A DNA stretch of 64,000 nt, taken from positions 1-64,000 of the forward strand of contig JADJBU010000001.1 in NCBI GenBank assembly GCA_016703605.1, in the 5' to 3' direction. Under the pieces are notes generated by a model that worked only from the letters and a program-made list of their open reading frames with translations, was not told the DNA's origin and ran no database searches. Position 1 is the first letter of the stretch; every line of letters begins with the position of its first letter. Origin of the DNA: Candidatus Villigracilis adiacens (GTDB lineage Bacteria; Chloroflexota; Anaerolineae; Anaerolineales; Villigracilaceae). Of the stretch, positions 1 through 8,468 are shown one piece after another. The position numbers and the translations under genes were made by a program.

Positions 1-276
1 TCTTATCCTGCTCGGCTTCGCGGACAGAGAGGATGATGATCGGTGTCTGACTCCACTCACGCAGGCGGCGCGTCACTTGATGCCGTCAATATCGGGCAAG
101 CCCAAGGTCAGGATGATAATGTCGGGGCGGTGACTGAGCACGGCTTGCAATGCCTCTTCCCCCGAAGCCGATTCGTACACGTTGAATCCCTGCGCGCTCA
201 AGGCGGCGCGCAAATAGCGCCGAATGGGCGCTTCATCATCCACAACCAAAATGCGTTGACTGGCGGTTGTCGTCAT
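1..276 (-). CDS. kdpE: KdpE response regulator, 3' truncated by window edge and frameshifted
   Basis: Response regulator of the KdpD/KdpE pair, which in characterised systems activates the kdp potassium-ATPase operon. Only the receiver start is in the window. The ATG at 276 overlaps the kdpD stop. The acidic pocket is at D13/D14, and LGLPDIDG follows. The frame closes at 73-75, but the next frame continues with family-typical text (TRRLREWSQTPIIILSVREA). Restoring one base near position 78 gives GIEVTRRLREW and rejoins the frames. The phospho-acceptor position reads ILTLGLPD instead of ILDLGLPD (T57 for Asp). At DNA level this needs only GG to G plus C to CC, two cancelling run-length changes. 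I infer sequence error and not a dead gene. Identity is well supported; whether it is intact is not. Confidence 0.8.
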
Positions 277-2931
277 AGGTTCAATGGTAATTCAACTTCC
301 AAAATTGTGCCGCCGCCTTCGCGGTTCCTGGCGCGGATATCGCCGCCGTGCGCTTCGACGATGCCCTTGCTGATGGAGAGTCCCAGCCCCGTGCCGCTGA
401 CACTCTCAGGGCGTTGGACTCGGTAGAATTTGTCGAAGACGCGGGAAAGGTCGTCGGACGGAATCCCAACCCCAAAGTCCAGAATTTGGAGGCGGGCTTT
501 GAAGTCATCCAAAGAAGCGGTCACTTCGATCAATGAATCCTGCGGCGAATACTTGATGGCATTCTCCAAAAGATTGACGATGACCTGCACCATGAGTGTG
601 AAATCCATGAGTACGAGTGGAAAACTTGCAGGACATTCACCTTGATGGGATTCTTCTCCGGTGCGTGCCCCGAGTTGCTCGAGCGCCGTGCCGACCAGGT
701 CTTGCACATCGCCAGTTCCAGCCGCAGTTTGATCGTGCCGCTTTCGATGCGCGTCATGTTCAGAAATTTCCAACGAGCCGATTCAAGTCGATCCGCTTCA
801 CCGCGCGCATTTTCGATGAACGCGCTGGTGGGCTCGTCAATCTCCATGTCTTTTTCATCGAGCGCCGAGAGCGCGCCCGTGATGGCAACCAGCGGCGTAC
901 GCAGGTCGTGCGAAATGGAATTGAGCAAAGTGTTCTGTAATTTCTCTGCCGATTGCAGCAATGCGATCTGACGATTCTGTTCTTCGAGTTGCGCGCGTTC
1001 GATGGCTTGCGCGCCCTGATTGGCAAAAGCTTCCATCAGTCGGCGCTGCGCGGGGGAAAGATCTGAATCAGATGTGTTTGGCTTGCCCACACCCAACACG
1101 CCCACCACGCCTTTGGAAGTCTTTAGCGGCAGGTAGCGCAATTGCGCGGCGGGCAAGGTATTGGTGTGCCGCCCTGCAGGTTCGGCATGGCGATATACCC
1201 AATCTGCCACCGCCTGTTCTTCTTCATTCAAGTTCATCTCTTTGCTCAACGCGCGCGTAACGAGATGATTTCCATCCGACAGCAGCACTGCGATGTTTCG
1301 GCTGAAGGTCTGCTCCATGTGTTTTTGCAGGACGGACAAAATGGTTTCGATATCGGCGGCGGATGCGAGATCGCGGCTGAGATCGTACAACTCCGCCGTC
1401 TCCGCCTCACGCTCACGCGCCGCCTGTGCCTGCTCGCTCGCCCGAGCCGTCAACTGGCTGATGACGACTCCCACCAGGAACAAGCCGATGAAGGTGATGA
1501 TGTATTCCGTATCCGATACTGTGAACGTAAAGAAGGGATGTACAAACAGAAAATCGAACGCGAGTACACCGATAAAGGATGCAAAGATGGCGGGTCCACG
1601 CCCGAGATACACCCGGCAAATACGACTGCCAACAAATACACCATAACGAGATTGTCGCTTCGATGCGCCCGCCGATCAATGCCCCAACGCCCGTTGCCAC
1701 GCCAACCAAAAACAGACTCCACACATAACGGCTGACCGAACTATGCAAACGGAGCGGGCTTTCCTCCGCAGGCGCGGAGGGTTTATCTGCGCTGGTGACG
1801 ACATACACATCAATATCCCCACTTTGATGAATCAACTTATCCACGAGTGAGCCGCGCAACATCTCCTGCCAGCGCGGACGCAGCGGTTTGCCCGCCACGA
1901 TCTTGGTGATGTTGTTCTTGTGGGCGAACTCAATGATGGTTTTCGAAACAGCATCCATCGAATTGCTGGTGGACAGCGTGTAAGACCGCGCGCCCAAATC
2001 TTCTGCCAGTTGCAAAATACTCGCCACACGGTCACGTTTCTCTGGCGACATGGACGCGAACTGCGGCGTCTCCACATACAGCGCGATCCATTCTGCGTTG
2101 AGTTCATCGGCGAGCCGCCGCGTGGTGCGGACGAGTCTCTCGCTCAACGGGCTGGGGCTGATGCAACCAACAAGGCGCTCACCCGCCGCCCAAATGCCTT
2201 GGATGGCGCGGGTCTGCATGTAGGCGCGCATCTGGTCATCTACGCGCTCGGCGGCGCGGCGCAAAGACATCTCGCGCAAGGCGGTCAGATTCCCTTTGCG
2301 GAAAAATTTCTGTATCGCCCGCGCCGCCTGATCGGGGACGTACACTTTCCCTTCCTGCAAACGCACCAACAATTCATCGGGCGGCAGGTCAATCACTTCG
2401 ATTTCAGAGGCTTCATCAATGACGCGGTCTGGTATTGTCTCGCGGACAATCACTCCCGTTACCTGCGCCACGATGTCATTCAGGCTTTCAAGGTGCTGAA
2501 TGTTGAGTGTGGTGTACACGTCAATGCCCGATGCGAGAATCTCCTGCACATCCTGATACCGTTTGGCATGGCGCGAGCCTGGCGCATTTGTGTGCGCGAA
2601 CTCATCCACCAAAACAAGTTGTGGACGGCGCGCAATCACGCCATCCACATCCATTTCGGGCAAACTTACATTGTGATATTCCACCTGCTTGCGCGGCAGC
2701 ACATCCAAGCCATGCACCAGCGCTTCGGTTTCGGCGCGTTTATGCGTTTCGATGTAGCCCACCACCACATCCACGCCTTGCATCTTGCGTTGATGCGCGG
2801 CTTCGAGCATGGCGTAGGTCTTGCCCACGCCCGCCACATAACCGAGAAAATATCTTGAGCCGTCCGCGCCTGGTTTCTTCGGCTTGAAGATTTTTCAGCA
2901 ACTCATCGGGGTCGGGGCGATGTTCCATCAA
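273..2931 (-). CDS. kdpD: KdpD sensor histidine kinase, multiple frameshifts
   Basis: Potassium and turgor sensor kinase for the kdp operon. Start is TTG 2931 or ATG 2928, directly after the kdpC stop. Pieces of the family appear in order across all three frames. First comes the KdpD N-terminal ATP-binding domain (restored GYVAGVGKTYAML; LVDEFAHTNAPGSRH), then a universal-stress-like domain, membrane segments near 1480-1700, a GAF-like region, the H box (SISHDLRTPLVAI) and the ATPase domain (NLLENAIKYSP, FDKFYR, GTGLGLSI). I count about eight small indels: near 2848 (one extra T on the coding strand), two near 1620-1660, an extra T then a missing T near 770-800 (restored RLNRLVGNFLNM), and two or three near 610-710. 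Because they cancel and leave the protein text intact, read errors are more likely than decay. Full length would be about 880 residues, normal for KdpD. Confidence 0.85.
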
Positions 2932-2933
2932 AT

Positions 2934-3495
2934 TTATTGTATCCCATCCAACGCGAGATTCAATAACAGGACATTGACTCGCGGCTCGCCGAAGATTCCG
3001 AACTGACGTCCTTCGGTGTACTTCTCGATCAAGGATGTAACTTCCGCCTCACTCCACCCGCGAGCGGATGCAACACGAGAGACCTGATACAACGCTGACG
3101 CCACGCTGATGTGCGGGTCGAGTCCGCTGGCAGAGGCGGTGACCAAGTCCACAGGAATCGGAAGCGTGTTGTTCGGGTCAGCGGCATGGAGCGCGTCGAT
3201 GCGGGCTTGCACAACTTCTTCGAGCGACGGATTCATCGGTCCCAAGTTGGAGCCAGACGAAGCGGCGGCATTGTACCCAGCCGCAGACGGACGACCCCAG
3301 AAATATTTCGGGTCATCGAATTGCTGACCGATAAGTTCCGAGCCGTAGGCTTTGCCGTCAATGACGATGAGACTACTATTGGCTTGATGTGGAAAGAATC
3401 TGGGCAGAGTCCGTCACGGTCAACGGGTAAATCACGCCTGTAATGATGGTAAGCAATGCCAGCAGGGTTATGGCTGGGCGAAGTTGTGCTTTCAT
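2934..3495 (-). CDS. kdpC: KdpC potassium-ATPase subunit, frameshifted
   Basis: KdpC is the single-span accessory subunit of the KdpFABC ATPase. The ATG at 3495 overlaps the stop of the small upstream ORF (TCATGA). The first 33 residues (MKAQLRPAITLLALLTIITG, then VIYPLTV) form the membrane anchor. The frame then breaks near 3391-3395, and the rest is in the next frame: QANSSLIVIDGKAYGSELIG, FWGRPSAAGYNAAASSGSN, LGPMNPSLEEVV, VTASASGLDPHISVASA, all typical KdpC text. Adding one T and one C to adjacent runs restores ILFPHQANSSLI and gives 187 residues, the usual family length. It ends two bases before the kdpD start, so the genes are one operon. Confidence 0.88.
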
Positions 3496-3662
3496 GAAAA
3501 GACTCCAGAGACGAGCAGTACTGTCCATGCGATGGTGAACATGAAAATCCACGGGCGCATGGGAGCGGGGACATGCAATGTGTTTGGGGCAAGGCTGGCG
3601 GCGGCAAGCCCCGCAACGGAAAAAATGCCAGCAATTTTGGAAAGGGAGAATTTTGTTTTCAT
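3492..3662 (-). CDS. Small membrane protein between kdpB and kdpC
   Basis: A 56-residue ORF that starts with ATG at 3662, 5 bases after AAGGAAAA, and ends in a TGA that overlaps the kdpC ATG. Two hydrophobic stretches are visible: residues about 6-25 (SLSKIAGIFSVAGLAAASLA) and 38-54 (PWIFMFTIAWTVLLVSG), separated by a Pro-rich turn. Good ribosome site and overlapping stop/start support real, coupled translation. I recall that some cyanobacterial kdp operons carry an extra gene (kdpG) in this position; I cannot say whether this one is related. Function is unknown; by position it may be an accessory subunit of the ATPase. Confidence 0.6.
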   Translation of the reverse strand: MKTKFSLSKIAGIFSVAGLAAASLAPNTLHVPAPMRPWIFMFTIAWTVLLVSGVFS

Positions 3663-3685
3663 TGAGTTTTCCTTGTCCGCAAGAT

Positions 3686-5788
3686 TTATCTTGAGAGCTC
3701 CACTGAAGTTGCGTTACTACCCCCAAGGATCAACGCCACCAACAACATATCAATGACCTTGATCCCGATGAACGGCACGAGCAGACCGCCGAGACCGTAA
3801 ATAAGTAAGTTATCACGTAATAACTGTGCTGCGCCAACTGCGCGGTACGGCACGCCGCGCAACGCTAGCGGAATCAGCGCGATGATGATGAGTGCATTGA
3901 AGATCACGGCAGACATGATCGCGCTTTCGGGGGTGGCAAGGCGCATGATGTTGAGCGCATTCAATTGCGGGTATGTGCTGGCAAATGCGGCAGGGATGAT
4001 GGCGAAGTATTTGCTCACATCATTGGCGAGACTAAACGTGGTCAATGCGCCGCGAGTCATCAGTAGTTGTTTGCCGATCTCTACGATCTCGATTAACTTG
4101 GTGGGGTTGCTGTCCAAGTCCACCATGTTGGCGGCTTCGCGCGCGGGTTGCGTGCCTGTGTTCATCGCCACGGCAACGTCGGCTTGGGCAAGGGCGGGCG
4201 CGTCGTTCGTGCCGTCGCCTGTCATCGCAACCAGTCGTCCGCCCGTTTGATATTCGCGGATGAGTTTGAGTTTGGCTTCGGGCGTGGCTTGCGCCAGAAA
4301 ATCGTCCACGCCTGCTTCGGCGGCGATGGCGGCAGCAGTCAGCGGATTGTCGCCTGTGATCATCACGGTCTTGATGCCCATCTTGCGCAGTTGCGCAAAG
4401 CGTTCCTTCATGCCGCCTTTGACGATGTCCTTCAAGTGGATGACTCCCAGCGCCTTGTTGTCGCGAGTCACTACCAGCGGGGTCCCGCCTGCTCGGGCAA
4501 TGGAATCCACTGTCGGCTTAAGATCTGAGGCGACGCCGTTTCCGTTCGACTGAATCAATCCCATCATCGTGTCAGGCGCACCTTTGCGAATTTGAGTCCC
4601 ATTGAAGTTAACTCCGCTCATGCGCGTTTGCGCGGTGAATGGGATGAAGTGCATTCCGTCCACGGTGTGACCGCGCAGACCAAATTTTTCTTTGGCAAGC
4701 ACCACGATGGAACGACCTTCGGGAGTTTCATCCGCAAGCGACGCGAGTTGCGCGGCTTCGGCAAGTTCGTGCGCGTTGATGCCATTGACGGGGATGAACT
4801 CGACCGCCTGACGATTGCCGAGCGTGATGGTTCCCGTTTTGTCGAGCAGCAGCACATCCACATCGCCCGCCGCTTCCACCGCGCGACCCGACATGGCGAT
4901 GACGTTGCGCTGAATCATTCTGTCCATGCCCGCGATGCCGATGGCGGAAAGCAAGCCGCCGATGGTGGTGGGGATGAGGCAGACCAGCAAAGCGATGAGC
5001 ACAGTGATAGTGATGGGCGTGCCGCTTCCGCTGGCTTCAACGCTGTAAATTGAATACGGCAGCAGCGTGGCGCAGACGACGAGAAAGATGATGGTGAAAC
5101 CCGCCAACAAAATATTGAGCGCGATTTCGTTCGGCGTCTTCTGACGTTTCGCGCCTTCGACCATGCTGATCATGCGGTCGAGAAATCCCTGCCCAGGGTC
5201 GGCGCTGACGCGGATGATGAGCCAGTCGGAAAGGAGGCGCGTGCCGCCTGTGACAGCGGAACGGTCACCGCCCGCCTCACGCACCACGGGAGCGGATTCG
5301 CCAGTCACGGCGCTTTCATCCACCGAAGCGATTCCAACAACGATCTCGCCGTCAGCGGGGAGAATATCTCCCGCTTTAACTAGATATAAATCATCTTTGC
5401 GGAGGGATGTTGATGAAACTATTTCGGTTTCAACGTTTTCACGTTCAAACGTTGAAACTTTTGAACTGACTTTCTTCGCGGGCGTATCCTGCCTTGCCTT
5501 TCGCAACGACTCGGCTTGAGCCTTGCCGCGTCCTTCGGCAACCGCTTCAGAGAAGTTGGCGAATAAGACGGTGAACCACAGCCAGAGCGCAATCGCGCCG
5601 ATGAAACCTGCAGGCGCTTCGCCTTGACCAAGCAAGGCTTGAATCCACAACAGGGTGGTGAGCACGCTGCCCACCTCCACCACGAACATGACGGGGTTAC
5701 GCACCATCCAGCGCGGGTTGAGTTTGATAAAGGAGTCCAGCACAGCGCGTTGATACATCTCGCGGCGGGCAGTTTTTTTAGTAGTCAT
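3686..5788 (-). CDS. kdpB: KdpB, catalytic P-type ATPase subunit
   Basis: ATP-hydrolysing subunit of the high-affinity K+ pump. I start at ATG 5788 (MTTKKTARREMY) because AAGGAAAT precedes it; an in-frame start at 5839 would add 17 residues of low-complexity text. The phosphorylation motif LLLDKTGTITLGNRQA, the actuator motif DESAVTGESAPV, the hinge MTGDGTNDAPALAQADVAVA and the K+-ATPase-specific AMNTGTQPAREAANMVD are all present, with membrane helices at both ends. The C terminus runs past the usual stop (VALILGG then SNATSVELSR). One more G in the G-run near 3718 would end the protein at VALILGG, so the last residues may be artefact. 700 residues as drawn. Confidence 0.95.
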   Translation of the reverse strand: MTTKKTARREMYQRAVLDSFIKLNPRWMVRNPVMFVVEVGSVLTTLLWIQALLGQGEAPAGFIGAIALWLWFTVLFANFSEAVAEGRGKAQAESLRKARQDTPAKKVSSKVSTFERENVETEIVSSTSLRKDDLYLVKAGDILPADGEIVVGIASVDESAVTGESAPVVREAGGDRSAVTGGTRLLSDWLIIRVSADPGQGFLDRMISMVEGAKRQKTPNEIALNILLAGFTIIFLVVCATLLPYSIYSVEASGSGTPITITVLIALLVCLIPTTIGGLLSAIGIAGMDRMIQRNVIAMSGRAVEAAGDVDVLLLDKTGTITLGNRQAVEFIPVNGINAHELAEAAQLASLADETPEGRSIVVLAKEKFGLRGHTVDGMHFIPFTAQTRMSGVNFNGTQIRKGAPDTMMGLIQSNGNGVASDLKPTVDSIARAGGTPLVVTRDNKALGVIHLKDIVKGGMKERFAQLRKMGIKTVMITGDNPLTAAAIAAEAGVDDFLAQATPEAKLKLIREYQTGGRLVAMTGDGTNDAPALAQADVAVAMNTGTQPAREAANMVDLDSNPTKLIEIVEIGKQLLMTRGALTTFSLANDVSKYFAIIPAAFASTYPQLNALNIMRLATPESAIMSAVIFNALIIIALIPLALRGVPYRAVGAAQLLRDNLLIYGLGGLLVPFIGIKVIDMLLVALILGGSNATSVELSR

Positions 5789-5845
5789 TTTTTTATTTCC
5801 TTGGGGTCGGGTAAACGGTAATTGGTAATTACTATTCACTATTTA

Positions 5846-7561
5846 CTATTTACCAAGCACCATCAAATGCTCGACGATCGGTCCGAGCGCCAAAGCGGGC
5901 AGGAAACTCAACGCACCCACAATGGTGATGACGCCGATGACCCAGGCAATGAAAAGCGGAGTGTGCGTGGGTAAGGTCCCAGCACTGGCAGGGACTTTCT
6001 TCTTGTTCGCCAATGAACCTGCAATTGCCAGCACAGGAATTGCAAGCCAGTAGCGCGCAATGAACATGGCAATGCCGAGTGCGATGTTATAGAAAGGTGT
6101 GTTCGCGCCCAGCCCAGCAAATGCCGAGCCATTGTTATTTCCAGCAGATGAGAACGCATACAACACTTCACTGAACCCATGCGCAGACGGGTTGAATATC
6201 GTCTCCCGTCCTGCTTCGCTCATCAATGACACAGCGGTTCCGATCAATACCACCATCACAGGAATGAGAATGACGATGGACGCCATCTTCATTTCATAGG
6301 CTTCGATCTTCTTGCCGAGATATTCGGGGGTGCGCCCCACCATCAAGCCAGAGACAAAGACCGCGATGATGACAAACGCCAACATGCCGTATAAACCCGA
6401 CCCCACGCCGCCATAAATAATTTCACCAAGTTGCATCAGCCACATCGGGACGAGTCCGCCCAGCGGCATGAACGAGTCATGCATCGAGTTGACCGATCCG
6501 TTCGACGCGGCAGTCGTCACCGTTGCCCACAGCGCCGAGTTGACAATCCCGAAGCGCACTTCCTTGCCTTCCATGTTTCCACCTGGGTTGGTGTCGGTCT
6601 GCACTTGGTCAATGCCCATTGCAATAAACATCGGGTTGCCGCTTTGTTCCGACCAGATCGCCACGCCCAACAGCGCAACGATCACAATCGTCATCACTGC
6701 CAGCAATGCCCAGCCCTGACGCGTATCTCCCACCATCTTGCCGTAGGTGTAGCAAAGCGCGGCGGGAAGAATGAGAATGGATAACATCTCCAAAAAGTTC
6801 GAGAACGGAGTTGGGTTCTCGAACGGGTGTGCCGAGTTGACATTGAAGAATCCGCCGCCGTTGGTGCCAAGTTGCTTGATGGCGACCTGCGAAGCGGCAG
6901 GTCCCACCGCGATGAGTTGAGTCTCGCCTGATTGAAGCGCAGTGACCAATTTGAATTCGCTGAAGGTTTGTACAACACCTTGCGAAACCAAAGCCAATGC
7001 CAATATGAGTGAAAGCGGCAACAGGATATAAAGGACAGAGCGAGTCATATCCACCCAGAAATTGCCGATCTCCTTCGTAGTGTGACGGGTGATCCCGCGA
7101 ATGAGAGCAACTAGAACAGCCATACCCGTCGCGGCAGAGACGAAGTTCTGCACGGTCATGCCGAGCATTTGGGTGAGGTAACTCATCGTCGTCTCGCCGC
7201 CGTAGCCCTGCCAGTTGGTATTGCTGGCAAAACTCACCGCCGTATTCCACGCGGAATCGGGCGAGACTGCGCCGAGTCCTTGCGGGTTGAGGGGCAGAGT
7301 CCCTTGCATGCGTTGAAGTAGATAGACAGCGATCAGACCGAGGATGTTGAATACCAGCATGGCGACGGCGTATGTTTTCCAAGTCATCTCGGAGCGCGAG
7401 TCGATGCCTGAGAGGCGATAAAGCCATCGTTCGACGCGCCCCGCCAGAGGGTCCAGAAAGACGCGCTCGTCCTGGTAGACCTTCGCCATGTACGCGCCGA
7501 GCGGCTTCGTCAAGAGGAGCAAAACCCCAAAGTAAAAAATCAATTGCAGAAAGGCGTTCAT
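5846..7561 (-). CDS. kdpA: KdpA, potassium-translocating subunit
   Basis: Channel-like subunit that selects and moves K+. Start ATG 7561 (MNAFLQLIFYFGVLLLLTKP) overlaps the kdpF stop as ATGA; the open frame extends upstream to 7675, but that part is the kdpF gene in another frame. 571 residues with about ten membrane helices. Family motifs visible: TNWQGYGGETTMSYLTQ, LGTNGGGFFNVNSAHPFENP (a selectivity-loop glycine run), GNNNGSAFAGL. Following kdpB is 57 bases away, across a spacer made of AATAGTA-like repeats. Intact, unlike the distal genes of the operon. Confidence 0.96.
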   Translation of the reverse strand: MNAFLQLIFYFGVLLLLTKPLGAYMAKVYQDERVFLDPLAGRVERWLYRLSGIDSRSEMTWKTYAVAMLVFNILGLIAVYLLQRMQGTLPLNPQGLGAVSPDSAWNTAVSFASNTNWQGYGGETTMSYLTQMLGMTVQNFVSAATGMAVLVALIRGITRHTTKEIGNFWVDMTRSVLYILLPLSLILALALVSQGVVQTFSEFKLVTALQSGETQLIAVGPAASQVAIKQLGTNGGGFFNVNSAHPFENPTPFSNFLEMLSILILPAALCYTYGKMVGDTRQGWALLAVMTIVIVALLGVAIWSEQSGNPMFIAMGIDQVQTDTNPGGNMEGKEVRFGIVNSALWATVTTAASNGSVNSMHDSFMPLGGLVPMWLMQLGEIIYGGVGSGLYGMLAFVIIAVFVSGLMVGRTPEYLGKKIEAYEMKMASIVILIPVMVVLIGTAVSLMSEAGRETIFNPSAHGFSEVLYAFSSAGNNNGSAFAGLGANTPFYNIALGIAMFIARYWLAIPVLAIAGSLANKKKVPASAGTLPTHTPLFIAWVIGVITIVGALSFLPALALGPIVEHLMVLGK

Positions 7562-7650
7562 CCGAACCACTCCGGTTTGATCAGCGCGAGGACAAGATAA
7601 AGCAACAGTCCAAGCGTGACGATTCCTATCATCCAATAAAGCGGATTCAT
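7558..7650 (-). CDS. kdpF: KdpF small subunit
   Basis: A 30-residue single-helix peptide: MNPLYWMIGIVTLG, then LLLYLVLALIKPEWFG. Ending in LIKPE(W)F is typical of KdpF, which stabilises the KdpABC complex in the membrane. Its ATG overlaps the stop of the small ORF upstream, and its TGA overlaps the kdpA ATG, both as ATGA, so the three ORFs are translationally coupled. Confidence 0.85.
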   Translation of the reverse strand: MNPLYWMIGIVTLGLLLYLVLALIKPEWFG

Positions 7651-7745
7651 GACTTGTCCTCCCGCAACCCATCAAGCGCGTAAAGCAGCCCGAGGGAAAG
7701 CAAAAAGAACAGAACGGTTAATCCAAGAAATAAAAGGTCGTTCAT
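7647..7745 (-). CDS. Small hydrophobic peptide, first gene of kdp operon
   Basis: A 32-residue peptide (MNDLLFLGLTVLFFLLSLGL, then LYALDGLREDKS): one membrane helix and a short charged tail. GGAGG lies 6 bases before ATG 7745, the best ribosome site in the operon, and the TGA overlaps the kdpF ATG. It has the size and layout of a second KdpF-like peptide. I recall an extra small gene before kdpF in a few other kdp operons (for example a kdpZFABC order), but homology is not established. Confidence 0.6.
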   Translation of the reverse strand: MNDLLFLGLTVLFFLLSLGLLYALDGLREDKS

Positions 7746-8024
7746 GCGTGCCTCCATTGAAGGAGTGTATTCAGTTGTGGGTCAATTTGGGGTTAAGGAG
7801 AATGGTAAAGGCATCAAGAAAAAGTTAAGAAATTTATATCTTCAATCTTGGTCGGGGTTACAGCGCTTCCGCCGAACAAGAGAATTAGATTTCTTCACCG
7901 CCCGCCCAGGCGTTATGTAGATATTCTCTAACACCTGCGGTATTGCCTATGGTAATACCTGCCAAACTAGACGATCATGCCCCCCCATCACCGGAACCCA
8001 CCTCACCCTCTACGAAATCGCGTT

Positions 8025-8134
8025 TTGCTTTCTCAATGCGAAAAAAGGAAGTCTGCGGCGAAATTTACGAGTCGGTCATTCCGCGCCTTGCCAAAGGCGG
8101 TCTGCTCGTGGCGGATAATGCCATCAACTTTTAG
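8025..8134 (+). pseudogene. Remnant of an O-methyltransferase C-terminal part
   Basis: The frame reads KKEVCGEIYESVIPRLAKGG, then LLVADNAINF and stop. This matches the last strand-helix-strand unit of family-3 SAM-dependent O-methyltransferases, where a (D)AKKE...Y motif is followed by KPGGLLVADN. No start, no SAM-binding glycine motif and no downstream core are present, so only a fragment remains. Recognition is by eye and rests on about 30 residues. Confidence 0.4.
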
Positions 8135-8223
8135 TTTGGGTCGGCGTTGCAAGACTGTCCTGAGTCCGTCAAGGGATGTGGCGACAGGCGCGCGCTGAAA
8201 AGTAAGGTGATTCATTTCCGTAA

Positions 8224-8281
8224 GCATCAGATTCTGATCCTCATCTCGCAATCGGCAAAACTGCTTAATCTCACCGATGCG
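8224..8281. repeat. Decayed repeat, left copy (partner at 27306-27363)
   Basis: 42 of 58 bases match the segment at 27306-27363 in the same orientation, and the mismatches are mostly transitions. Read on the minus strand, both copies give similar peptide text (RIGEIKQFCRLRDEDQNLM here; RIGEARQFCKLQDEGQSLM in the partner), so they are homologous remnants of one coding sequence that I do not recognise. The two copies bracket the signalling gene island. Confidence 0.5.
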
Positions 8282-8468
8282 ATACCTGCGCCTGGTATTT
8301 GCGCCATCAAAAAAGGATTCTTACCTATAGATTTTTTACCGCCTGACAACCTTTGCTTGCGCACCATCTGGTAGGGTTTTCCCGCATGGGCAGGCGCGAC
8401 GGGACGTTTATACTATGTCAGGCAAATGAGGTTACTCGCACCGAAGATGCGGAAAGGATGCGTATGAG

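Larger units (their letters stand above)
7746..8468. other. Intergenic region between divergent kdp and signalling genes
   Basis: About 720 bases without an intact gene. The left part, read on the minus strand, is T-rich (around 7800-7845) and must carry the kdp promoter; I see no convincing -35/-10 pair or KdpE site. The middle holds a gene remnant (8025-8134) and the right part a decayed coding-like repeat (8224-8281), both listed separately. The start of the next gene is at 8469. Confidence 0.5.

Noticed and set aside
1920..2858. Long plus-strand open frame of 312 codons opposite kdpD
   Set aside because: Clear KdpD text on the other strand; histidine-rich composition is typical of an antisense shadow of a GC-rich gene.
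7746..7870. KdpE operator or a sigma70 promoter for kdp
   Set aside because: T-rich text is present but no -35/-10 pair or dyad was convincing enough to list.
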